64,000 bases of DNA from Panulirus ornatus (Eukaryota > Arthropoda > Malacostraca > Decapoda > Palinuridae). The notes under the pieces are model-generated. The model was given only the letters and a program-made list of their open reading frames with translations. It searched no databases and had not been told where the DNA came from. The DNA lies in assembly GCF_036320965.1 (NCBI RefSeq), contig NC_092242.1, forward strand, positions 69,423,520-69,487,519. The letters are read 5' to 3'. The first letter of the stretch is position 1; every line of letters starts with the position of its first letter. Position numbers and translations under genes: made by a program. Shown one piece after another: positions 50,448 through 63,506 of the stretch.

Positions 50448-50451
50448 TTTT
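50360..50451. repeat. (TA)n and poly-T
   Basis: TA 50360-50430 then T21, the tail of a minus LINE-A stub. Confidence 0.95.
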
Positions 50452-50592
50452 ATACTTTGTCGCTGTCTCCCGCGTTTGCGAGGTAGCGCAAGGAAACAGA
50501 CGAAAGAAATGGCCCAACCCCCCCCCCCCCCCCATACACATGTACATACACACGTCCACACACGCAAATATACATACCTACACATCTTTTAT

Positions 50593-50598
<6 letters not shown>
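50452..50598 (-). mobile_element. LINE-A 3' UTR stub
   Basis: Minus-strand hairpin, GGGCCATTTC block with a long C-run on +, and the TATGTATATTTGCGTGTGTG block. It is truncated near the CCATGGTTTACC position. No coding sequence. Confidence 0.85.
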
Positions 50599-50674
<76 letters not shown>

Positions 50675-50689
50675 AGGATATGGAGAGAA

Positions 50690-50769
<80 letters not shown>

Positions 50770-50784
50770 AGGATATGGAGAGAA

Positions 50785-50862
<78 letters not shown>
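50599..50862. repeat. (TA)n tracts interleaved with a repeated 22-mer
   Basis: Three TA tracts are separated by two identical copies of GTCAGGATATGGAGAGAAGC-TT (50672-50693 and 50767-50788). They end in T17 before element B. The reverse complement of the same 22-mer lies at 51109-51130. Confidence 0.93.
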
Positions 50863-51087
50863 CATACTATTCGCCATTTCCCGCATTAGCGAGGTAGCGT
50901 TGAGAACAGAGGACTGGGCCCTTGAGGGAATATCCTCACCTGGGCCCCTTCTCTGTTCCCTCTTTTTTAAAATTAAAAAAAAAAGTGAGAGGGGAGGATT
51001 TCCAGCCCCCCGCTCCCTCCCCTTTTAGTCGCCTTCTACGACACGCAGGGAATACGTGGGAAGTATTCTTTCTCCCCTATCCCCAGG
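50863..51087 (-). mobile_element. Element B, full-length, minus strand
   Basis: It shows the hairpin tail, GGACTGGGCC, TTCTCTGTTCC and core TAGTCGCCTTCTACGACACG, then the head ending CCCCTATCCCCAGG. It is flanked by (TA)n on both sides and by inverted copies of a 22-mer. Confidence 0.87.
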
Positions 51088-51130
51088 ATATATATATATA
51101 TATATATAAAGCTTCTCTCCATATCCTGAC

Positions 51131-52220
51131 ACTGGTAAACTACTGCCGATGATCTGCAAGAAAACAGTATGGTTTATACAGATTTAAAGCTTTCACTTTT
51201 CTGTTTACTCTATCAATTTTGACCCTTTAAACTGATACGATTATGATGTTTTGCAGATATTTCTTGATATTTTTCAACTTTTTTTTTGTATTATAAAGCT
51301 GCAAAAGAACGAAAAATATTAGAACATATCCATCTAATATATATGGTAGACAGATGAATATCATTTAGAGACTTTTGTTATTAATACATAAAGCTGCGGA
51401 TGTGACTGTGGTAAAATAATGTATACGACAGCAGGGCCAGCTGCTGGCTGTCTTCTTCGTATGTTTAGATTAGTACCATAACTTTCCGAAATCTTTATAT
51501 TGTCATAGCGACTTTCTCAAACCTTGCAAGACATAATTGACTAACATCAACAGTGAAACCATTATGAATAGAAACATTTAAATCTAAGATAACAGCTTAG
51601 CCGAATGATTTAGATAAGTGGATGGAAGTATGCACAGGAGTTGTAACAACATAGCATTTGATATACAGACACCCTTTTCAAGACTTATCCAAAAATAGTT
51701 TTGTCTCCTGGAAACGCGATACTAAGTCTGGTGACGTGACACTAGAGCACTTGCCAACTTTGGTGATGCATTACCAAGGTGCACGGAACTTTAAGCAGTA
51801 TAGTGAGCACAAATTAAAATCACATTATGAAGCCATTCTGACAAACTTTTCCCCGAGTATAATTTTGGTATGCTCGAAATCCTGCATCCAGTGTGAGGTG
51901 CATCTGGGTCATCGGAACCCTTAACCGGGTCACACTAGTAGGCCACGTTAGTCGGATAGTGTGAATCAGACACACTGACTCCCCGACCGATGATATACCG
52001 TGACATTTAAAACCTCTGGGAATGGCTGGGTACTAATGGCGGGAATTCGCAGAGACTTCCAGGATTTGAGATATATGGGGAAGGGAGGACGGTCTCAAGT
52101 TAGAAGAGACGGAGGAAACAGTGGCTGGGGAGAAGACCAAGATTTCAGAGAATGTTCTGAAAGGTCAGCAACTTTCTGGGGTACTACGAGCAGTAGTGAC
52201 AGGAGGGAAAGTCATCCCTT

Positions 52221-52228
<8 letters not shown>
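51131..52228. other. Unassigned sequence
   Basis: An 88-codon frame at 51658-51924 (+) (TLEHLPTLVMHYQGARNF) looks mildly protein-like but is unrecognised. No other signal was seen. Confidence 0.3.

Positions 52229-52291
<63 letters not shown>
52229..52291. repeat. (CA)n microsatellite
   Basis: About 63 bp of CA immediately upstream of a tRNA-derived SINE. Confidence 0.96.
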
Positions 52292-52302
52292 GTCAATAAG
52301 GG

Positions 52303-52425
52303 CTCGACCGGGGTCGAGCCGGCATGGGTTCGAATCCTGTTGTGCGTCAGTCGACCCACACCCAACCCAGGCAATCATCCTGCCCTCAGGGTTGGTTGAT
52401 AAATGGTTACTAAGATTAGGCTGGG
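52303..52425 (+). mobile_element. tRNA-derived SINE, 5'-truncated
   Basis: A perfect pol III B-box GGTTCGAATCC (52327-52337) is followed by a body with CCCAGGCAATCATCCTGCCC and GGTTGGTTGATAAATGGTTA. The same order of blocks recurs in reverse at 57061-57180. A self-complementary GCTCGAC/GTCGAGC pair precedes the B-box. No clear A-box was found, so the 5' part may be lost in the (CA)n tract. Confidence 0.7.
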
Positions 52426-55400
52426 ATGTGTGTGTCTGTCTGTGTAGACATATAGGAGTAAGGACATGGTACATACACAGTGTATGAGGTTAAGAGACGG
52501 GAGTAACAAGAGTGTAAAGACATATTTCGCCGTAACACAAGTAGTAACCACACATGATTACCTCGCACGGCTGGAAGGAGGGTGTAGGTACTGTTGATGC
52601 ATGATGAAATTCCACTGGCATGATGGTACCACATAACGTTGAGAACTCGTTAAACAAATGAACAGGTAGGAAAATATGTCGACGACGAATCAGACAAGAC
52701 CGAACAGAGAGACGTGTGCATCACGTCCACACAAGCGGCTGTTTTTCTTCATGGGGGACTGTGTAGAGTTTTGACCACATCATCTGATAAGGAAAGGTAT
52801 CTTAAGTTGGAGGTGCCTAAGTTAACTCTTGATGCTTAAGTTAACTTGATGTGAATGTTGAATTTTGAAAACGTAGAGAGGACAAGACTTTAACATCAGT
52901 TAAGATCAAGATAATGAGGCTGGTAAATGTGTCTGGAGAGAATTAATACTAGATGAATGACCATGAATGTACTGTTCACTTCACCCAAAACTTCTCTAAC
53001 CTCTGGCCACGATGGATGTGAAAAGGAGTCGATCGTGGCTAGTCACATCGGAATAGTAGGCATGCCTGATTGTGATGACGCACTTTAAGCCATGACACTG
53101 ATATATGGTGCATTTCATTATAGTAATCACTTATGCTTGAATTAATTGTGTTGAAATATATCCCTTAAACTCGAATGTGTATTACTGGGGTATATTATCA
53201 GTACTGATTAGCGTGTAATTTATAGTATACTACGAACGAATGGCTTTATATGATATGGGCAACGGCGGAGAGCCGAGTTGCCAAACGCGGATATAGTAAA
53301 GGGGTAGATTGAGGCTTCAGTGAAGCAAACGCTGTATATGCGTTCCAAACCTATGTTGAACTTGGCATCGGAGTGGATGTGATGGTTGCAGTGAAGCATG
53401 ATCGCGTTAGTCACCATGGAGACCCCGCAGGAGAAGCGCACTACTATTATTGCCCTTCAAACTGAAGACCTCACTCATTCACCCTGAGCATGGGTACCCA
53501 CACAGGGCTACCACCCTCCCCACACAGGGAGAGGTGTTTGCAAATTCTTCGTTCGTATACCTCAGAATGCATGGTGCTTACAGAGTTCGAAAAGTTTTTG
53601 GTGAGAGTGTACATACTACATGTGTATACAGCGGACAAAAAATGAGGCGAAGGGGAGTAATACATTAGGGTGGGAGGACGAATGAGGGAGCATGACGAGT
53701 GATACCATCACGTATGAGTGTCAGAGGATGTGTTAGGACGAGGGGTCATGTGGAACAGCCTTGCGCAGACTGGGAACTGGGGAACGGAATATGAATACAT
53801 ATTAATGTTATGACGTTTGGAGGCACAGACGTGATCTTTGTCGCAATCCTCGACCGCTGCATAGCATGTATGCGAATCAAGTTGTTTAACTTTTCTCTTA
53901 TTACATTTCAGTCTTCCAACAACTGTTGCTAAATGCGCTGATAACATGGTGGCTTTTCATTTTACTGTGAAAGTAGATGATGATTGTATATCAACAAGTA
54001 TTAGGGAAGGTGAAGAATATAAACATCAGGTATTCAGAGTCTGCAAAGATGAAAAACAAAAATGCTATCATTACTTACAACTCGGCAAGATATGAGATAA
54101 AAGAAAAAAGAGAAACTTTGGATTGAGGACATTACGGCAGAGTTGGAATATAAGACTCATCTGTTGACATGGGTTGATTCAAGGATCTGACAAATTCACG
54201 AATCAATTTTCCTCACTGGAGGTTACGCTGAAGCTGGGTGCCCTTTTAGATTAATTACGGAGTTATGAATTATAAGTGTTAAATACATGCTCATTAACCC
54301 TGTGAAAGTCAATCTTTCAGGTTTTCCGCTCGTAAAATGTTGCACTTAATAAACTCGTTTGGCAGTGCATAATTAAACCTTACATTAAGGATTCTTTCCC
54401 TGGTTTCTCGTCAGACGTCAATGTCAGATTATTTTACTTGTTGTAGAACATTACTTTTGGTAAATGAGCAACTTCTAAACTACCCGTATGGCCTTCTTAT
54501 TCACAACGATCTATATTTGCTCATGAAATGAATTTCTTCGCAATTTAAAGTGAATGGTGTTCATTAATCTGTGCGAAAAAATAGCATTTTTTTATCGGGG
54601 GTTTTCGGGACTAGTTGCATCAAATATACATCAAAGCAGTAAAATTCACATCAGAATTAAAGAAAAAATGTTTTCACAGAACATTTAGCTTTTGGGCTCA
54701 GAACTATTGGAAATGCCAATAAGGCTTAGCTAATCCATGAATACAGATGGTCAGAATTTCACATAAATTAAAACGTGAATATCGTCAAAGTCGAGTGAAC
54801 AGAACCTTCTTCAACGACCGCTGCCGCGGACACATCATATCCAGCGAGAGAGCAAGGTAGGAAGCGAGAGAGAAGGAGGAAGAGGCTCTTGTGAATGCTG
54901 ATCAGGCTACTGCCGCCATAACCAGATGTCTCAAGGCAAGATAATCATCATTCTACCCAGCGCTAACAACGCACTGTTTGCTGAGAGGTCTGTTATATGA
55001 TTCGCCGTTATAATATAAGACAATTATAGTGTTACTCCAGTGTGTTTACACGTCAGGATAATACATAATCGAATAAATCTATGAATTTTAGAAATCAGAA
55101 TTTACAAGAGAGTGGGCTGATGGCTCTTATGTATGACCTCCGTGTTCCCTTGGATAACAAGATGATCCCAGCATAATGAGGGAGGCCAAATTAACTGTCA
55201 TGGAGCTGAGGAGAAGAGAGAGGAAACATGTTCAGATTCTTCATTTCTGTACCTATGTTTGACTCGTCGATCTGTTCTGAAATCCGATCAACAATCTGTG
55301 ATTTCCAGGGTAAATGAAGACGTCCCTGGAACAGGAGAACGACCTACACTGTTTCAGAAGGCCTCATCATGCCAGACCCCACCGGTCCCGTCGATCATTC

Positions 55401-57060
55401 CCCCCTAACTCTACCCCTGGCCCCTTGCGGAAGGGGATGTACCCCTAGAGCGTCGCTGCCGTGGTGCACCCAAGGACCTTAAGGGGTCAAGTCCCGCTAA
55501 GTAGGGTATAGAGGCGAGAGGGAAGCTCAAAGGTGAATGTCAAGGTCGGAGGGCGGGCGGGCGGCGCTCCTGCCCACTCATCCTACAAACACTTTTTACA
55601 TCGGCGACTTCGCCTCGACCCTCCACTCCGTTCCTGATATAACGACCTCACCTGGGGAATCAATGGTCATCAAATGGCGATTTTGTGGTTACGGCTTAAA
55701 ACTCAGCACTGCCTGAAGTCTATAATGATCCAAACTGGAGTTCCAATATATTCATTTTCACGTTTTCGTTTTTCTCTTTCAAGAGTGCAGGTCAATATTG
55801 TTCATTCTATCCGACTCGACAGTGAATATCCTGAAGAACCAAAGGTGAATTATCAATAAGAAAAAAGAAATCATAATACACAACAGCCCACCACGTAACA
55901 TCCATGAACTCATTCTATAACAGGACTTCGTAGGTCGATGGTTGCTAGGTAGAGTGAATATCCTCTGCGCTCCTCAGGATTGTCTTGTTTAAGGAGACCA
56001 GAAGCAGTTGGAGTTTGTGAGAATTGGTTACGCTCACGAGTAAGGATGGACAAGGAGTGGAGGGAGAGAGGAAATTGTTGTTGACTTCTATTCTTTTCTG
56101 TTCTCATACTAACTTGAGATTTTTCTCGTGATCTTGATTCACACTTACAAATTACATACGTACAATCATAGGACTGGGGGAAGTGGAAGCTCCAGCGAGG
56201 AAGGGGGAAGAAGCACCCACATTTCCCTATAAATAGAATGATTCTTGACGATCCTTCACCGAAGATAAGGATCCTTTCCTGTGAGATGCCTGATGGGAAC
56301 TATCCGGCTTGACTCGCGGTGGTAAAGGGGTCAGCCAGGTCTGAATCTTGAATGTATGTTGGGTGCTAGAGACTATTTCATATACCTAAACTTCTAAATA
56401 ATATTAAACAAATCTTTTGTTTGTGGATGGATTAACATGAGACTTACATGGAACAAACTGCTTGATTAGCCTCTGATGTGGATAGATAATTGTCTTGGTC
56501 TCTGTAGCAAAGTATGTACATTGAGGGATCGTTAATGTAGTGGACTTTCTTCGTGGATACACACGAAATGAATGAGTGGAATGGTATATCTCAATAGCAA
56601 AAAGCAGTTGTCTTTGCTATCTTACACTAAAGAAATTTAAGACTCGTAAAATTGAAAAAAAGAAAAAAATCAAACTCCAAAAGACCACTGGATCTTAACG
56701 AGGCTGTTTGTGTTAGTGGAAGACATCACAAATTCATAATTAGTGTGGTAATAGCAGAAGGACATACAGATATTTCAGTGATGGAAAATGATTATAAACT
56801 TCTCGTGCAAGGAAGGAGACGGAAACAATGTCACTTGTGGGTGTGAAGCGAATGATTTATCAATTTAAGTCACTGGATATAAACACTCCATTAAGGCCTT
56901 TCAGTGAGGGTCTTCGTTCCCGCACATGGACACCTCTGGCAAGTTCACCTGACCCATCAGTGAGGGCCACGACCCCGTACATGGACACTCTCAAGGGCAC
57001 TTTGAGCTGAGTGACATGCTGTGGGCCCGCTAAGTCTGTCACAGCTGTGGTGCTTCACCC
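52426..57060. other. Unassigned 4.6-kb interval
   Basis: Only short open frames occur (for example 53220-53441 -, 53708-53947 -) and none is recognised. A GC-richer patch lies at 55380-55620. No RNA gene or recognised element. Confidence 0.35.
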
Positions 57061-57180
57061 TAGTTTGCCTATTTATCCATCCCCTAAAGGTAAAGGATGA
57101 ACGGCTAGGTGAGCTGTACATCGTCTACTCACGTCAGGATTCGAACCCGGGCCAGTAGACCAGAAGATCAGCAATGCAAA
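57061..57180 (-). mobile_element. tRNA-derived SINE, minus strand
   Basis: On the minus strand GGTTCGAATCC (57147 down to 57137) is preceded by a tRNA-like 3' half and followed by CACCTAGCCGTTCATCC and a GGGGATGGATAAATAGG block. This parallels the copy at 52303-52425. No A-box was resolved. Confidence 0.65.
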
Positions 57181-57616
57181 CCCTGCTATATTTCTTGAAT
57201 AATTCAAATAGTTCATCATATTCGACATGATTCCTAGCCATCCCCTAAACTAACGCGCACAGAGACTAACCCTCCGAAATCCATAGTAGAATGATGATAA
57301 AGGTTATCAGAATTCATGGAATACCCTGATCGCCCTTTGATGGGTATATGCACTTGCAGTCATGCAATTGATCATCACTCTGTATCACACAGCATGTAAA
57401 TTCATTCATAAACCGACCCTGAATAAAAGCCTTTGAATTGGAAAATGTGTAAATAAAAAAGATCACTTTCAACAACCGTTGTAGATTGAAACGCAGTTAC
57501 TTCCTCCTCTTCTCTTGACTTACGATATCGTCTTCGTCCAGTTCCTAGATGAAAAGATATATGTTTCTCTCTAGTGCTTCTCAGTTATTACTGTTTTTTG
57601 AATACTTTTTGTTCTA
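57181..57616. other. Unassigned sequence
   Basis: No gene was recognised. Confidence 0.3.
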
Positions 57617-57732
57617 GGGTGGTACCGTGGTGCTAAAGGGTCGTATCTTCGTGCTCAAGGGTTGTACCTTCGTGTTCAAGGGTTGTACCGTGGTAATCAA
57701 GGATTGTACCTTTGTGCTTAAGGCTAGTACCA
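57617..57732. repeat. 21-bp minisatellite, about 5.5 units
   Basis: The unit is about GGGTTGTACCTTCGTGCTCA plus one base. Units are clear at 57617-57732 with 2-5 changes each. It is related to the units at 41515-41650. Confidence 0.9.
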
Positions 57733-57781
57733 TTTTGGATATGTATTGGAACCTTTTAGTGATGCTTTTAAGGTGCATTGG

Positions 57782-57783
<2 letters not shown>

Positions 57784-57812
<29 letters not shown>

Positions 57813-57824
57813 TGTTGTATGTGC

Positions 57825-57896
<72 letters not shown>
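57784..57896. repeat. (TATG)n(GC)n(GT)n compound microsatellite
   Basis: TATG units 57784-57814, alternating GC at about 57822-57839, then (GT)28 to 57896. Nearly the whole block is alternating purine-pyrimidine. Confidence 0.95.
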
Positions 57897-57897
<1 letters not shown>

Positions 57898-58044
57898 TGT
57901 TGCTTTATTATGCCCATGCATTGTTTTCTTTAACAATAGTACGTTGTGCCTTTCTAAGGACATACAATTGGTTAAATGAGCGTTTGCGCAATTAAGAATT
58001 CATTTTGCCAATTCCGTTATACTGAATTGCTTTTGTGCCAACGA

Positions 58045-58230
58045 CTGAGGCACTTGTTAACACAGCTGTGTTAAGGTCTTTGTGTAACTGTTAACACAGC
58101 TGAGTGTGTTAGGGTCTTTGTGTACCTTTTAACACAAGAGAGTGTGTTAGAGTCTTTGTGTACCTGTTAGTATAGGTGAGTGTGTTGAGGGTTCAGTGTA
58201 CCTGTTAACACAAGTGAGTGTGTTAGGTTC
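58045..58230. repeat. Degenerate 38-bp tandem repeat, about 5 units
   Basis: The unit is GTTAACACAGNTGAGTGTGT, then TAGGGTCTTTGTGTACCT. The first four units are clear and the last is partial. Confidence 0.85.
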
Positions 58231-60350
<2,120 letters not shown>

Positions 60351-60386
60351 CGCTACCTCGCAAACGCGGGAGACAGCGACAAAGCA
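60351..60386 (+). mobile_element. LINE-A minimal 3' hairpin stub
   Basis: Only the terminal hairpin and GCGACAAAGC of LINE-A remain (36 bp), followed by A9 and (TA)n. It is the shortest LINE-A insertion in the window. Confidence 0.85.
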
Positions 60387-60420
<34 letters not shown>

Positions 60421-60426
<6 letters not shown>

Positions 60427-60734
60427 CTATGAGTCCACGGGGAAAATGAAACACGAAAAGTTCCCAAGTGCACTTTCGTGTAATAATCACATCATCAGGG
60501 GAGACACAATAGAGAAATATAACAGTCAGTTGATATACATAGAAGAGACGAAGCTAGGACGCCATTTGGTAAACATGTGATTGTCCAAAACGGCGTCCTA
60601 GCTTCGTCTCTTCGATGTATATCAACTGACTGTTATATTTCTCTCTTGTGTCTCCCCTGATGATGTGATTATTACACGAAAGTGCACTTGGGAACTTTTC
60701 GTGTTTCATTTTCCCTGTGGACTCATAGGAATAT
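60421..60734. mobile_element. Fold-back element with two 143-bp arms
   Basis: The left arm 60421-60563 and right arm 60592-60734 are inverted copies with about three mismatches, separated by 28 bp. The outer ends are ATATTCCTATGAGTCC and its complement, next to (TA)n. No coding capacity. The plus-strand right arm contains CTGATGA (60657-60663) and CGAAA (60677-60681), spaced as in hammerhead ribozyme cores. Penelope-like elements carry such ribozymes in their terminal repeats (family knowledge), but a complete fold was not shown. Confidence 0.8.
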
Positions 60735-60762
60735 CTTGATCACGCGCAAAATTGTGATCCTT

Positions 60763-60766
<4 letters not shown>

Positions 60767-60846
<80 letters not shown>

Positions 60847-60848
60847 TT
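60767..60848. repeat. (AT)n and poly-T
   Basis: AT 60767-60838 then T10, the tail of a minus LINE-A copy. Confidence 0.95.
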
Positions 60849-62903
60849 GCTTTGTCGCTGTCTCCCGCGTTTGCGAGGTAGCGCAAGGAAACAGACGAAA
60901 GAAATGGCCCAAAACACCCCCATACACATGTATATACATACGTCCACACACGCAAATATACATACCTACACAGCTTTCCATGGTTTACCCCACACGCTTC
61001 ACATGCCTTGATTCAATCCACTGACAGCACGTCAGCCCCGGTATACCACATCGATCCAGTTAACTCTATTCCTTGCCCTCCTTTCACCCTCCTGCATGTT
61101 CAGGCCCAGATCACACAAAATCTTTTTCACTCCATCTTTCCACCTCCAATTTGGTCTCCCACTTCTCCTCGTTCGCTCCACCTCCGACACATATATCCTC
61201 TTGGTCAATCTTTCCTCACTCATTCTCTCCATGTGCCCAAACCATTTCAAAACACCCTCTTCTGCTCTCTCAACCACGCTCTTTTTATTTCCACACATCT
61301 CTCTTACCCTTACGTTACTTACTCGATCAAACCACCTCACACCACACATTGTCCTCAAACATCTCATTTCCAGCACATCCATCCTCCTGCGCACATCTCT
61401 ATCCATAGCCCACGCCTCGCAACCATACAACATTGTTGGAACCACTATTCCTTCAAACATACCCATTTTTGCTTTCCGAGATAATGTTCTCGACTTCCAC
61501 ACATTCTTCAAGGCTCCCAGGATTTTCGCCCCCTCCCTCACCCTATGATCCACTTCCGCTTCCATGGTTCCATCCGCTGCCAGATCCACTCCCAGATATC
61601 TAAAACACTTTTCTTCCTCCAGTTTTTCTCCATTCAAACTTACCTCCCATTTGACTTGACCTTCAACCCTACTGTACCTAATAACCTTGCTTTTATTCAC
61701 CTTTACTCTTAACTTTCTTCTTTCTCACACTTTACCAAACTCAGTCACCAGCTTCTGCAGTTTCTCACATGAATCAGCCACCAGCGCAGTATCATCAGCC
61801 AACAACAACTGACTCACTTCCCAGGTTCTCTCATCCCCAACAGACTTCATACTTGCCCCTCTTTCCAAAACTCTTGCATTCACCTCCCTAACGACCCCAT
61901 CCATAAACAAATTAAACAACCATGGAAACATCACACACCCCTGCCGCAAACCTACATTCACTGAGAACCAATCACTTTCCTCTCTTCCTACACGTACACA
62001 TGCCTTACATCCTCGATAAAAACTTTTCACTGCTTCTAACAACTTGCCTCCCACACCATATATTCTTAGTACCTTCCACAGAGCATCTCTATCAACTCTA
62101 TCATATGCCTTCTCCAGATCCATAAATGCTACATACAAATCCATTTGCTTTTCTAAGTATTTCTCACATACATTCTTCAAAGCAAACACCTGATCCACAC
62201 ATCCTCTACCACTTCTGAAACCACACTGCTCTTCCCCAATCTGATGCTCTGTACATGCCTTCACCCTCTCAATCAATACCCTCCCATATAATTTCCCAGG
62301 AATACTCAACAAACCTATACCTCTGTAATTTAAGCACTCACTCTTATCCCCTTTGCCTTTGTACAATGGCGTTATGCACGCATTCCGCCAATCCTCAGGC
62401 ACCTCACCATGAGTCATACATACATTAAGTAACCTTACCAACCAGTCAGCAATACAGTCACCCCCTTTTTTAATAAATTCCACTGCAATACCATCCAAAC
62501 CTGCTGCCTTGCCGGCTTTCATCTTCCTCAAAGCTTTTACTACCTCTTCTCTGTTTACCAAATCATTTTCCCTAACCCTCTCACTTTGCACACCACCTCG
62601 ACCAAAACACCCTATATCTGCCACTCTATCATCAAACACATTCAACAAACCTTCAAAATACTCACTCCATCTCCTTCTCACATCACCACTACTTGTTATC
62701 ACCTCCCCATTTGCGCCCTTCACTGAAGTTCCCATTTGCTCCCTTGTCTTACGCACTTTATTTGCCTCCTTCCAGAACATCTTTTTATTCTCCCTAAAAT
62801 TTAATGATACTCTCTCACCCCAACTCTCATTTGCCCTCTTTTTCACCTCTTGCACCTTTCTCTTGACCTCCTGTCTCTTTCTTTTATACATCTCCCACTC
62901 AAT
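60849..62903 (-). mobile_element. LINE-A, the longest young copy, minus strand
   Basis: The 3' UTR is 60849-61031. Coding runs from the stop at 61032 to the EN-RT linker ([13 protein letters not shown]) near 62903. One nonsense change, TGT to TGA at 61725-61727, splits the RT just after motif C (FGKV-stop). Motif C itself reads LLADDTALVA and motif B CVMFPWLFN. The copy is truncated before the endonuclease and joined head to head with the next plus copy. Confidence 0.92.
61725..62891 (-). CDS. LINE-A reverse transcriptase fragment ending at a premature stop
   Basis: A 388-residue open frame. In order it holds the linker ([23 protein letters not shown]), [34 protein letters not shown] (RT motif 0/1), NYRGIGLLSIPGKLYGR, QCGFRSGRG, motif A (FMDLEKAYDRVD), motif B (GLRQGCVMFP) and motif C (ADDTALVADS). 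It stops at the TGA 61725-61727, shortly after motif C, so the thumb and C-terminal domain (61032-61700 in the same element) are separated. It is the best view of the RT N-terminal half in the window. It is likely inactive. Confidence 0.75.
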   Translation of the reverse strand: MYKRKRQEVKRKVQEVKKRANESWGERVSLNFRENKKMFWKEANKVRKTREQMGTSVKGANGEVITSSGDVRRRWSEYFEGLLNVFDDRVADIGCFGRGGVQSERVRENDLVNREEVVKALRKMKAGKAAGLDGIAVEFIKKGGDCIADWLVRLLNVCMTHGEVPEDWRNACITPLYKGKGDKSECLNYRGIGLLSIPGKLYGRVLIERVKACTEHQIGEEQCGFRSGRGCVDQVFALKNVCEKYLEKQMDLYVAFMDLEKAYDRVDRDALWKVLRIYGVGGKLLEAVKSFYRGCKACVRVGREESDWFSVNVGLRQGCVMFPWLFNLFMDGVVREVNARVLERGASMKSVGDERTWEVSQLLLADDTALVADSCEKLQKLVTEFGKV

Positions 62904-63506
62904 TGCAGAAGTGAATCATAGGGTGGGGGAGGGGGCGAAAATCCTGGGAGCCCTGAAGAATGTGTGGAAGTCGAGAACATTATCTCGGAAAGCAAAAATG
63001 GGTATGTTTGAAGGAACAGTGGTTCCAACAATGTTGTATGGTTGCGAGGCGTGGGCTATGGATAGAGTTGTGCGCAGGAGGGTGGATGTGCTGGAAATGA
63101 GATGTTTGAGGACAATGTGTGGTGTGAGGTGGTTTGATCGAGTAAGTAACGTAAGGGTAAGAGAGATGTGTGGAAATAAAAAGAGCGTGGTTGAGAGAGC
63201 AGAAGAGGGTGTTTTGAAATGGTTTGGGCACATGGAGAGAATGAGTGAGGAAAGATTGACCAAGAGGATATATGTGTCGGAGGTGGAGGGAACGAGGAGA
63301 AGTGGGAGACCAAATTGGAGGTGGAAAGATGGAGTGAAAAAGATTTTGTGTGATCGGGGCCTGAACATGCAGGAGGGTGAAAGGAGGGCATGGAATAGAG
63401 TGAATTGGATCGATGTGGTATACCGGGGTTGACGTGCTTTCAGTGGATTGAATCAGGGCATGTGAAGCGTGTGGGGTAAACCATGGAAAGTTGTGTGGGG
63501 CCTGGA
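62904..63506 (+). mobile_element. LINE-A copy, 5'-truncated in the thumb, long-tail type
   Basis: It starts at AEVNHRVGEG, directly joined to the 5' end of the previous minus copy. The frame is open to the TGA at 63430-63432. The 3' UTR matches the long-tail subfamily (GTTGTGTGGGGCCTGGA) and breaks off near 63506 without hairpin, A-tail or (TA)n. The 307-codon frame from 62509 is an antisense-sense chimera, not a real protein. Confidence 0.87.

Noticed and set aside
52121..52399. His/Thr-rich and Cys/Val-rich frames
   Set aside because: They are translations of the (CA)n tract and the adjoining SINE.
57061..57180. A functional tRNA gene at the B-box
   Set aside because: The B-box is good, but no A-box, acceptor stem or correct length was found. 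The downstream body matches the SINE at 52303.
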